Shown piece by piece: positions 25,977-32,305 of a stretch of DNA of 32,305 nucleotides. A program made the position numbers and the translations under genes. The notes beneath the pieces were generated by a model. That model had not been told where the DNA came from, made no database searches, and saw only the letters and a program-made list of their open reading frames with translations. The DNA is taken from contig JAGBYM010000066.1 of the NCBI GenBank assembly GCA_017628755.1, forward strand, positions 1 through 32,305, written 5' to 3'. Source of the DNA: Clostridia bacterium (GTDB lineage: Bacteria > Bacillota > Clostridia > Oscillospirales > CAG-272). Positions within the stretch are counted from its first letter, which is position 1; each line of letters begins with the position of its first letter.

Positions 25977-26534
25977 ATGGAAAAGTATATTCCCGTTGTC
26001 GTTATCAAGGAGCTTTCCGAGACCGACAAGATTCTGACCGCTCTCAAGAAGAGCGACATCAACACCGCGGAGATCACCTTCCGCACTGCATGCGCGGCGG
26101 AGGCGATCGCATACGCTTGCAAGAATTATCCCGATATGTCCATCGGTGCCGGAACTGTTATCAATGCGGCACAGTGCGAGGCTGCTCTTGCGGCAGGTGC
26201 GCAGTTCATCGTTTCTCCCGGACTTTCGGTTGACGTTGCAAAGATCTGTATCGAAAAGAATATTCCCTACTATCCCGGATGTGTAACTCCCACAGAGATC
26301 ATGGCTGCACTTGAACTCGGTATCACCACCGTAAAGTTCTTCCCCGCAAACGTATACGGCGGACTTTCGGCACTCAAGGCACTTTCGGGTCCCTTCCCGC
26401 AGGTTAAATTCATCCCCACGGGCGGAGTTGACCGTTCCAACATTGACGAATTCCTCGCATTCGATAAGATCGCCGCTATCGGCGGAAGCTTCTTCGTCAA
26501 GGAAGCTCTTGAAAAAATGGAGGCAGAAAAATGA
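25977..26534 (+). CDS. kdgA: 2-dehydro-3-deoxyphosphogluconate (KDPG) aldolase
   Basis: This 185-residue class I aldolase cleaves KDPG to pyruvate and glyceraldehyde 3-phosphate. The catalytic glutamate E32 and R36 stand in AEITFRTACA. The Schiff-base lysine K120 is in TTVKFFPANVYGG, with GAGTVI, SPGLSVDV and PTGGVDRSN for substrate and phosphate binding. It is about 25 residues shorter than E. coli Eda because the N-terminal helix is missing, which is common in clostridial KdgA proteins; AAGGAGG before ATG 25977 supports this start. It overlaps kdgK by four bases, so the kinase and aldolase are translationally coupled. Confidence 0.93.
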   Translation: MEKYIPVVVIKELSETDKILTALKKSDINTAEITFRTACAAEAIAYACKNYPDMSIGAGTVINAAQCEAALAAGAQFIVSPGLSVDVAKICIEKNIPYYPGCVTPTEIMAALELGITTVKFFPANVYGGLSALKALSGPFPQVKFIPTGGVDRSNIDEFLAFDKIAAIGGSFFVKEALEKMEAEK

Positions 26535-27553
26535 GCAAGGTTATAACTTTCGGCGAGATCATGCTTCGTCTCGCACCCAACGGATACTACAGATTCTTCC
26601 AGAATGATCAGATGCAGGCTACCTTCGGCGGCGGAGAGGCTAACGTAGCAGTTTCTCTTGCAAACTTCGGACTTGAGAGCGCATACGTCACAAAGCTTCC
26701 GAAGCACGCTATCGGTCAGGCGGCAATCGACTCGCTCCGTTATTTCGGCGTTGACACTTCAAAAGTTGTCCGCGGCGGCGACCGTGTAGGCATCTACTAT
26801 CTTGAAAAAGGCGCATCGCAGAGAGGCTCGGTCTGCATTTACGACCGTGCTCATTCGGCTATCGCAGAGGCACAGCCCGAAGATTTTGATTGGAACGCTA
26901 TCTTTGACGGTGCCGATTGGTTCCATTTCACCGGCATTACTCCCGCGCTCGGCGGCAAGCTTGTTGATATCTGCATTGAGGCTTGTAAGGCTGCAAAGGC
27001 TAAGGGCGTAAAGATCTCCTGCGACCTCAACTACCGCGGCAAGCTCTGGACAAGAGCCGAGGCACGCGAGGCTATGACCAAGCTTTGCGAGTACGTTGAC
27101 GTCTGCATTTCCAATGAAGAGGACGCAAAGGACGTATTCGGTATCGAAGCGGAAAACACCGATATTTACGGCGGTAAGCTCAACCACGAGGGTTACAAGT
27201 CGGTCGCAAAACAGCTGGCTGACAAGTTTGGATTCGAGAAGGTAGCAATCACGCTCCGTTCTTCGATTTCTGCATCCGACAACGACTGGGCGGGTATGCT
27301 TTACGACGGCGAAAATTATTGCTTCTCGAAGTCCTACCACCTCCACATCGTTGACCGTGTCGGCGGCGGCGACTCCTTCGGCGCAGGACTCATCTATTCT
27401 CTGCTCTCGGGCAAGGATACTCAGTCTGCTATCGAGTTTGCTGTAGCTGCATCGGCTCTCAAGCACTCCGTTGAGGGCGACTTCAACCGTGTAAGCGTCT
27501 CCGAGGTTGAAAAACTCGCGGGCGGCGACGGAAGCGGAAGAGTTCAGAGATAA
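26531..27553 (+). CDS. kdgK: 2-keto-3-deoxygluconate kinase (PfkB family)
   Basis: This 340-residue sugar kinase phosphorylates KDG at C6 to make KDPG. It has the N-terminal PfkB motif FGGGEANVAVSLANFGL, the substrate-binding YYLEKGASQR segment typical of KDG kinases, and the C-terminal GGGDSFGAG with catalytic D281. Length is normal. ATGA overlap with kdgA ensures coupled expression. The last ten codons (through VQR and stop) are nearly duplicated at 29100-29131 downstream of the MATE gene. It is the last gene of the glucuronate operon, before a strong terminator. Confidence 0.94.
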   Translation: MSKVITFGEIMLRLAPNGYYRFFQNDQMQATFGGGEANVAVSLANFGLESAYVTKLPKHAIGQAAIDSLRYFGVDTSKVVRGGDRVGIYYLEKGASQRGSVCIYDRAHSAIAEAQPEDFDWNAIFDGADWFHFTGITPALGGKLVDICIEACKAAKAKGVKISCDLNYRGKLWTRAEAREAMTKLCEYVDVCISNEEDAKDVFGIEAENTDIYGGKLNHEGYKSVAKQLADKFGFEKVAITLRSSISASDNDWAGMLYDGENYCFSKSYHLHIVDRVGGGDSFGAGLIYSLLSGKDTQSAIEFAVAASALKHSVEGDFNRVSVSEVEKLAGGDGSGRVQR

Positions 27554-27556
27554 TTG

Positions 27557-27594
27557 ATAATAAAAGGGTGACCAAGAGGTCGCCCTTTTATTAT
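27557..27594 (+). terminator. Terminator of the glucuronate operon
   Basis: A long stem pairs 27557-27573 with 27578-27594 around AAGA. The core is GGGTGACC with GGTCGCCC (one G-U pair), flanked by an A-tract and a T-tract. It begins four bases after the kdgK stop. The core resembles the hairpin after the MATE gene. Confidence 0.88.
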
Positions 27595-27608
27595 TTTCAT
27601 AAAGCCGC

Positions 27609-27637
27609 TTGACAAAGGGGGGAGCCCGTGCTATAAT
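27609..27637 (+). promoter_or_regulatory. Consensus sigma-A promoter of the MATE gene
   Basis: TTGACA (27609-27614) and TATAAT (27632-27637) are 17 bases apart, with TGC making an extended -10. It shares all these elements, and the GTGCTATAAT string, with the gdhA promoter. Confidence 0.9.
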
Positions 27638-27666
27638 ATATAAAAATTTGAAAGCAAGGTGTTTTC

Positions 27667-29037
27667 ATGACCACGGATCTTACACGCGGCTCGCCGCTGA
27701 AACGTATATTTTTCTTTGCGATGCCGTTTCTGATCGGCAATCTTTTTCAGCAATTCTATAACATTGCCGATATGGTTATCGTCGGCAGAACCATCGGAAA
27801 TCTCGCTTACGCCGCTGTCGGCTCGACGGGAAGCCTTGTATGGTTTGCAAGCGGTGCGATCCAATCGCTGACAGTCGGCTTTTCGGTCGTCACGGCACAC
27901 CACTTCGGCTCGGGTGACAAGGAGAAGGTCAAAGAATCCTTCGCCTCCTCGATAAAGCTATCCGCAGTAATATCAGTTGCCCTCTCGATTCTGTGCGTGC
28001 TTCTCGCACGCCCTATGCTGACTCTTCTGAGAACGCCCGAAACGCTCTTTGATGACGCTTACAATTACATCGTCTTTATCTTTGCGGGACTTGTTGTAAC
28101 AGCTCTGTTCAATCTGCTTTCCAATATGATCCGTGCGCTGGGTGATTCAAAAACTCCCCTATACTTTCTCATTGTTGCATGTATAGTCAACATCGCGCTT
28201 GACGTTGTATTTATCCGCGGACTTCATATGGGAACTGCGGGCGCGGGACTCGCAACCGTGATCGCGCAGCTTGTTTCGGGTTTGCTTTGTATTGTTTATC
28301 TGATAAAAAAACATCCAATGCTACATATCAAAAAACAGCATTTCAAGGCAGATATTGCAATGGATCGCCATTTGTTGCGAATCGGCATTCCTATGGCGTT
28401 TCTAAACATGGTACTTTCGATCGGCTCGGTAATCGTGCAATTCGTAACTAACGGCTTTGGCGACACCTACGTTTCGGCGCAGGTAACGGGATCAAAGATC
28501 GAAAGCTTTCTGACACAGCCTCTGATTTCATTTGGCTCTGCGGTTTCCGTATTTACCGCGCAAAATCACGGTGCGGGTAATTTCAAGCGTGTTCTTGAAG
28601 GAAGCCGAAAAACACTCCTTATGTGCTTTGCCTGGTGCGTGATCGCGGCGGCACTTCTCGTATCCCTCGGCAAGCCTCTCATAACGCTCATTGCGGGAGA
28701 CGACGTATCGGAAACAGTAGTCAAGTATGCATATCAGTACATTCTGATCAACACAGCATTCACATTGATCCTCTCTGCGCTGATCGTCTACAAGAGCATT
28801 CTTCAATCTGTTGACAAAACCACTTGGCCGATGATATCCGGATTTACGGAAATTCTCGGACGCGGCGGCGTAGCAGTGCTCGTAGTTATCCTTACGTCGA
28901 ATACCGTTGTCAGCGAATCTATGGGATTTACTATAGTATGTCTTGCTAATCCAATGGCGTGGCTTTTTGGACTTCTGACAGTTCTTGCAGATTACATAAT
29001 AACAGCTTCACGATTCAAAAAGCTTACAAAAGAATAA
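27667..29037 (+). CDS. MATE-family efflux transporter
   Basis: This 456-residue membrane protein has about 12 hydrophobic segments. It belongs to the MATE family, DinF/MepA-like branch, which exports cationic drugs or metabolites in exchange for Na+ or H+. Seen are the N-terminal PLKRIFFFAMPFLIGNLFQQ and FYNIADMVIVGRTIG, and in the second half FVTNGFGDTYVSAQVTG and SAVSVFTAQNHGAGN. Length and layout are complete. It has its own strong promoter and terminator and so is a single-gene unit. Its placement next to a glucuronide locus may be chance or may help cope with aglycones released from glucuronides; no sequence feature tells which. Confidence 0.93.
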   Translation: MTTDLTRGSPLKRIFFFAMPFLIGNLFQQFYNIADMVIVGRTIGNLAYAAVGSTGSLVWFASGAIQSLTVGFSVVTAHHFGSGDKEKVKESFASSIKLSAVISVALSILCVLLARPMLTLLRTPETLFDDAYNYIVFIFAGLVVTALFNLLSNMIRALGDSKTPLYFLIVACIVNIALDVVFIRGLHMGTAGAGLATVIAQLVSGLLCIVYLIKKHPMLHIKKQHFKADIAMDRHLLRIGIPMAFLNMVLSIGSVIVQFVTNGFGDTYVSAQVTGSKIESFLTQPLISFGSAVSVFTAQNHGAGNFKRVLEGSRKTLLMCFAWCVIAAALLVSLGKPLITLIAGDDVSETVVKYAYQYILINTAFTLILSALIVYKSILQSVDKTTWPMISGFTEILGRGGVAVLVVILTSNTVVSESMGFTIVCLANPMAWLFGLLTVLADYIITASRFKKLTKE

Positions 29038-29043
29038 AAATTC

Positions 29044-29067
29044 AGGGCGACCGATCGGTCGCCCTTT
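29044..29067 (+). terminator. Terminator of the MATE gene
   Basis: AGGGCGACC and GGTCGCCCT pair around GATC; the 22 bp from 29044 to 29065 are a perfect palindrome. TTT and GTAATT follow, a weak U-tract. The core is nearly the same as that of the kdgK terminator. Confidence 0.75.
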
Positions 29068-29076
29068 GTAATTATA

Positions 29077-29131
29077 TTCAAATTTTGGGAAGGCTTGCTG
29101 CGGCGACGGAAGCGGAAGACTTCAGAGATAA
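29077..29131. repeat. Chimeric duplicate of the ROK-like and kdgK gene 3' ends
   Basis: Bases 29077-29098 are identical to 29781-29802 (22 bp), and the likeness runs to 29110 (31 of 34), covering the last codons and stop of the minus-strand ROK-like gene. Bases 29100-29131 match 27522-27553 at 31 of 32 positions, covering the last ten codons and stop of kdgK. The two parts overlap in 29100-29110. Both C-terminal readings survive, VAAASLPKI and stop on the minus strand and GDGSGRLQR and stop on the plus strand. It is a recombination remnant, not a gene. Confidence 0.75.
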
Positions 29132-29173
29132 AAAACGATAACCGAGCCAAACAGGCTCGGTTATCGTTTTTTA
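29129..29173. terminator. Strong 20-bp hairpin, bidirectional terminator
   Basis: A perfect 20-bp stem (29129-29148 with 29154-29173) has the loop AAACA and A6/T6 tracts on both ends. It directly follows the kdgK-like remnant, and it serves the minus-strand nagA operon, whose last gene ends at 29269. Confidence 0.88.
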
Positions 29174-29268
29174 GTAATGCTGTGAAGGACTTGAACGCTT
29201 CACATACGCGGGTTTGATTTATGACAACCTTTCTGCTATGCAACCAATAGAAAGGTAATGCAATCTTT

Positions 29269-29751
29269 TTACAGAAGCTCCTGCAGGTCGAATTTATACG
29301 ACGCCTTGAAAGCGCCTCTATGTAACCAAAACTCGCCATACCAATCGTGATCCTTAACATGGAAAGTCATTTCATCCATATCTGTGATCCCGGCTGCACT
29401 TGCAACTCTGATGAAGATTCTATGAGTTCCCTGAGAAATCGGGATAACTGTTTCTTTGCCGAGGTTTTCAAGAGTGGCGCATTGCTGACCGTCGATTATG
29501 ACAGCCGCTTTGCACACGAACAAGTCAACCTTCCGCCTAATACGCAGATAACGAGTGGACGTGGAATCATTAGAACACTGATGTGTTTTCTTGTTGTGAT
29601 CATCGACATTCGTAGAATCGGCAGGTTGAATATCAAGCTTTTCTCTCAGGCGTTCTATGGAATATGTGATTCCGCAGTTTACGCATACAGCGGTCTGTCC
29701 GCCGGAGGTCATTTGCAGTTCACCGCCACATACATCGCAAGTCAATTTCAT
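29269..29751 (-). CDS. Small zinc-ribbon protein with C-terminal beta domain
   Basis: I do not recognise a named family for this 160-residue protein. Residues 1-30 form a zinc ribbon with four cysteines (C5, C8, C23, C26; CDVCGG and CVNCG). Residues 31-70 are a polar, probably disordered linker rich in N, D, S and T. Residues 71-160 look like an all-beta domain (VIDGQQCATLENLGKETVI then PISQGTHRIFIRV), similar in pattern to PEGA or FHA-like small sandwiches. There is no signal peptide or membrane segment. GGAGGAG precedes the ATG at 29749-29751, 30 nt after the ROK-like gene, so it is co-transcribed with nagA. It may be an adaptor or regulator; function unknown. Confidence 0.7.
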   Translation of the reverse strand: MKLTCDVCGGELQMTSGGQTAVCVNCGITYSIERLREKLDIQPADSTNVDDHNKKTHQCSNDSTSTRYLRIRRKVDLFVCKAAVIIDGQQCATLENLGKETVIPISQGTHRIFIRVASAAGITDMDEMTFHVKDHDWYGEFWLHRGAFKASYKFDLQELL

Positions 29752-29781
29752 ATGTAGTTCTCCTCCACTCTATAAGACCTT

Positions 29782-31164
29782 TCAAATTTTGGGAAGGCTT
29801 GCGGCTGCGATGGACTGACCTACGCGGCGGCTGCTTTCATCGGGAAGGTGAATGGTGATCTTCTTTGCAAGCTCCGGGAATTCCTCTGCAAGAGCCTTCT
29901 GAGCGGTCTTGTAAAGGATGCTTCCGCCCTCACCCGAGGATACGCGTCCCATAAGAAGAACGTGCTTGATATCGTAGAAAATTGCGTAATAAGCAACTGC
30001 GTAGCCGAAGTAAGAACCAATGGTCTCGTAGATCTTTGCAGCGCGCTCGTCGCCCTCTGCCATAAGCTTCTGAACTACCTTGAGCTTTTCAGCGGGGGAT
30101 GCGTTCTCGTCAAGCTCGATTCCTGCTGCGGGAGCAAGCTTGATTACGGAATCCTGCGAGAAATACTTAACGCCGCAACCATAGTCGCCCGACCACTCGT
30201 CAACCATTGCGTCCTTGTTGTAGTCAGCGGGAACAAATGCAAGCTCGTTGAGCCAACCGGTAATATTGCCGTTTCCGTCAACATATCCGCCTGCCTCGCT
30301 TGTACCCATAGCAACGCCAAGAACGTTGGTATCGTCGAGATCCATTGCGCCCGCGAGAGCCGTAACGTCACCGTCATTAGCTACCTCGATCGGAACGCCG
30401 CCAAGCTCCTTGGCGATGTCGGTGTAGATATTCTTAACTACCTTCTCAAATGCCTCGGGATTCTCGTTCTTTACCTTGAGGAAGAGAGAGGATGTCATAA
30501 TGCGGTTACCAATAACAACGCCTGCGGTGGATACGCCGATAGCGTCAACCTTAGGCATCTTGGAAGCTGCGGTCTTCATAGCCTCCATAATTCCTTCGTA
30601 GTGATACTGCGGATCGTTCTGAAGCTTGGGGAACCAAACTACTTCCTCGGAATAAACAGCTTCGCCCTCAACTACCGCGCTTACCTTACGGTCGCTTCCG
30701 CCTGCGTCAAAGCCGATACGGCAACCGTCAAGATGACGGCCGACGGGAGATGCGGTCTCTTTTTCTACGGGAGCCTGCTCGAAGGGAACGTTGATAACCT
30801 CAAAAGGAGCCTCGTAAACGCCCGACATAAATTCGCTGTCAAACGCGCGGATGCCTCCCTCGGAGTAATCTGCCTTGATCTTGTCGGCAATAACCTTGGA
30901 GCCTGCGATGATTATCTTATAACCGCCTTTAATCCAAAGAAGGGTCTTTACAATTCTCTCAACGAATTCGTGGTTCTCTTCATCGTGTCCTGTGCCATCC
31001 TTAAATACCTCGATGGTAAATACGGAGGTAAGGCCGTCGTTTCTCTCAAGTCCGATGGTGAGGGGCTGTCCGCCCTCTGCCTTTACTGCAGCTTCAAAAT
31101 CGCGGTATACAACCGCCATCGGCATAAAACCGGGATCGAGCGGTGCTAAAACTTTAAGCTTCAT
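29782..31164 (-). CDS. ROK-like (ASKHA) sugar kinase with extra N-terminal domain
   Basis: This 460-residue protein has, from about residue 148, an ASKHA sugar-kinase fold with the phosphate-binding loop IGFDAGGSDRKVSAVV (D153, G155, G156), GVSTAGVVIGN, VANDGDVTALAGAM and LGVAMGTSEAGGYV. These are the segments seen in ROK-family glucokinases and N-acetylhexosamine kinases. The ROK zinc motif (CxCGxxGC) is absent; only GDYGCG stands there. Residues 1-145 form an added alpha/beta domain with DAPL-like strands (KVLAPLDPGFMPMAVVYRD) that I cannot place. ATG 31162-31164 lies inside the end of nagA (11-nt overlap), so the two are coupled. The likely role is kinase or acetyl-sugar sensor in amino-sugar use; substrate unproven. 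Its 3' end has a partial copy at 29077. Confidence 0.75.
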   Translation of the reverse strand: MKLKVLAPLDPGFMPMAVVYRDFEAAVKAEGGQPLTIGLERNDGLTSVFTIEVFKDGTGHDEENHEFVERIVKTLLWIKGGYKIIIAGSKVIADKIKADYSEGGIRAFDSEFMSGVYEAPFEVINVPFEQAPVEKETASPVGRHLDGCRIGFDAGGSDRKVSAVVEGEAVYSEEVVWFPKLQNDPQYHYEGIMEAMKTAASKMPKVDAIGVSTAGVVIGNRIMTSSLFLKVKNENPEAFEKVVKNIYTDIAKELGGVPIEVANDGDVTALAGAMDLDDTNVLGVAMGTSEAGGYVDGNGNITGWLNELAFVPADYNKDAMVDEWSGDYGCGVKYFSQDSVIKLAPAAGIELDENASPAEKLKVVQKLMAEGDERAAKIYETIGSYFGYAVAYYAIFYDIKHVLLMGRVSSGEGGSILYKTAQKALAEEFPELAKKITIHLPDESSRRVGQSIAAASLPKI

Positions 31165-32305
31165 AGATAGTTTTACCTTTCTTTATTGTTCTGATTATAT
31201 TGATGTTTTCATCTGCAATGATGATATCCGCATCCTTGCCAGCTTCAAGCGATCCTATGCGGTCATCGCAATGAATTGCACAAGCGGGGTTGAGGGATGC
31301 CATTTTGAAGACCTCGTTTACGGGAAGATCGGTATGGTCAAGAACGTTCTTAACCGCGCAGTTGAGCTTGAGAACGCTTCCCGCGATAGTGCCGTCGGCA
31401 AGTCTGCACTCGATTCCCTTAAGGAAGATAGGTTGTCCGCCGAGATCATACTCGCCGTCAGGCATTCCGCCCGCGCGGGTACAGTCGGTTATCAGAACCA
31501 TTTTGTCACCCTTTACTTTAGAGACGATCGAGTAAAGTCCGGGATTGATATGGAAGGTGTCAGCAATCACCTCGACCGAAACATTATCCGATGCAAGTGC
31601 CGCACCGACGACGCCGGGATTTCTGTGTGCAAGAGCCGACATAGCGTTGAACAGGTGAGTTGCGTGGCCCACGCCGTCCTTTGCCGCGCTCATCGCTTCC
31701 TCGAAGCTCGCGTCGGTATGTCCCATAGAAACCAAAACATTAGTCTCTGCCGCCAGCTTCTTGATGCAAGCATGTCCCTCGTCCATTTCGGGCGCAAGGG
31801 TAACCGAGGTGATGATATCAGCGTTTTCAATTATAAAATCCGCATCAGGTTTGAGAATGTTCTCTTCCGCCTGCGCGCCCTTTTTGGAAGGATTGATGAA
31901 GGGACCTTCAGCGTGAACACCGATTATTTCTGCACCGCCCCAGGTCTTGCTTTCTTCCTTGAGAGAGCGTACTGCGTTGAGAGCGGCTATTATTTCTTCT
32001 TTGGAGACTGTCATCGTGGTGGGAAGGAATGAAGTGACTCCGTTTTTCGCTACGCCGTAAGCCATCTTCTTGATTCCTTCGGGCTTGGCGTCGCAGGTGT
32101 CCTCTCCGAGATATCCGTGGATATGGATATCAACGAGTCCGGGGGCGACGTAATTTCCGCCGGCGTCAATGATATTCGCATCTACGGGCAGTTCATCAAC
32201 TATGCCGCAGATCTTTCCGCTATCGCTGTCAAAAGCAAGAAATTTGCCGCATACGACCGAATCGGGAAGTACTATTTTACCGTTGGTTATGTATGTCAGT
32301 GCCAT
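31154..32305 (-). CDS. nagA: N-acetylglucosamine-6-phosphate deacetylase
   Basis: This 383-residue metal-dependent amidohydrolase removes the acetyl group from GlcNAc-6-phosphate to give glucosamine 6-phosphate and acetate. Metal and catalytic residues are visible: H61 and H63 in VDIHIHGYLG, E133 in GVHAEGPFI, H196 in MGHTDAS, H217 in ATHLFNAMS, and the catalytic D274 in LITDCTRAGG. Length is normal. The start ATG is at the very last bases of the window (32303-32305), so the RBS and promoter lie outside. A longer N-terminus cannot be excluded, but MALTYITNGKIVLPD fits the usual NagA start. It heads a minus-strand operon with the ROK-like kinase and the zinc-ribbon protein. Confidence 0.94.
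   Translation of the reverse strand: MALTYITNGKIVLPDSVVCGKFLAFDSDSGKICGIVDELPVDANIIDAGGNYVAPGLVDIHIHGYLGEDTCDAKPEGIKKMAYGVAKNGVTSFLPTTMTVSKEEIIAALNAVRSLKEESKTWGGAEIIGVHAEGPFINPSKKGAQAEENILKPDADFIIENADIITSVTLAPEMDEGHACIKKLAAETNVLVSMGHTDASFEEAMSAAKDGVGHATHLFNAMSALAHRNPGVVGAALASDNVSVEVIADTFHINPGLYSIVSKVKGDKMVLITDCTRAGGMPDGEYDLGGQPIFLKGIECRLADGTIAGSVLKLNCAVKNVLDHTDLPVNEVFKMASLNPACAIHCDDRIGSLEAGKDADIIIADENINIIRTIKKGKTIYEA

Noticed and set aside
29174..29235. tRNA-like stretch with TTGAAC between GTGAAG and CTTCAC
   Set aside because: The stem and loop sizes do not fit a T-arm and no acceptor or anticodon arm can be drawn; it is only a small hairpin.
29848..31149. 433-codon open frame antisense to the ROK-like kinase
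   Set aside because: The sense strand has clear kinase motifs and coupling to nagA; the antisense product is low-complexity and matches no family I know.

Overview
The window looks like chromosomal DNA of an uncultured gut-type member of the Bacillota, class Clostridia. The grounds are strong AGGAGG-type ribosome binding sites, consensus sigma-A promoters (TTGACA-N17-TATAAT twice), ClpC rather than ClpA, a YwaF-type membrane protein, an SDR-type fructuronate reductase in place of the enterobacterial UxuB, and moderate GC. I see no rRNA, tRNA, CRISPR array, transposase or phage gene.

Layout. (1) 1-1392: proteins made of tandem peptidoglycan-binding modules. The first is cut by the window edge and broken by an in-frame TAG at 626-628. 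(2) 1453-5364: a solitary clpC, then gdhA behind a perfect extended promoter. (3) 5418-9558, minus strand: AraC-type regulator, Gfo/Idh/MocA oxidoreductase, TIM-barrel sugar isomerase/epimerase-like protein (apparently truncated by a 5-bp tandem duplication) and an M14 zinc carboxypeptidase. (4) 9702-16289, plus strand, divergent from the AraC gene: a tightly overlapping five-gene operon of an Old Yellow Enzyme-like Fe-S flavoprotein, an SDR, a fumarate-reductase-like flavoprotein, a D-2-hydroxyacid dehydrogenase and a large unrecognised protein that may be an alpha/alpha toroid. (5) 16324-17097: YwaF-like membrane protein. (6) 17242-27553: a glucuronide utilisation locus. A GH2 glycosidase and a GPH symporter (minus strand) diverge from an AraC regulator, uxaC, uxuA, an SDR fructuronate reductase, kdgA and kdgK. 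(7) 27667-29037: MATE exporter. (8) 29269-32305, minus strand: nagA, an unusual ROK-like kinase and a small zinc-ribbon protein.

How the genes work together. Region 6 encodes a full route from an imported beta-glucuronide to pyruvate and glyceraldehyde 3-phosphate. The steps are GPH symport, GH2 cleavage, glucuronate to fructuronate, mannonate, 2-keto-3-deoxygluconate (KDG), 2-keto-3-deoxy-6-phosphogluconate (KDPG), then aldol cleavage. Region 8 handles N-acetylhexosamines.

Regions 3 and 4 are the best candidate for something undescribed. A single AraC regulator sits between an oxidoreductase/isomerase/peptidase set and a redox operon. The OYE + SDR + fumarate-reductase-like trio has the same class composition as the isoflavone-to-equol and bile-acid reductive pathways. 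The Gfo/Idh + TIM-barrel pair resembles the oxidation-elimination pairs that cleave C-glycosides. A 17-bp direct repeat spaced exactly 42 bp lies in the divergent promoter and is the likely binding site of the regulator.

Two genome-evolution scars stand out: the (GATAA)2 duplication that shortens the TIM-barrel gene, and a short chimeric segment at 29077-29131 that joins copies of the 3' ends of two genes, the ROK-like gene and kdgK.
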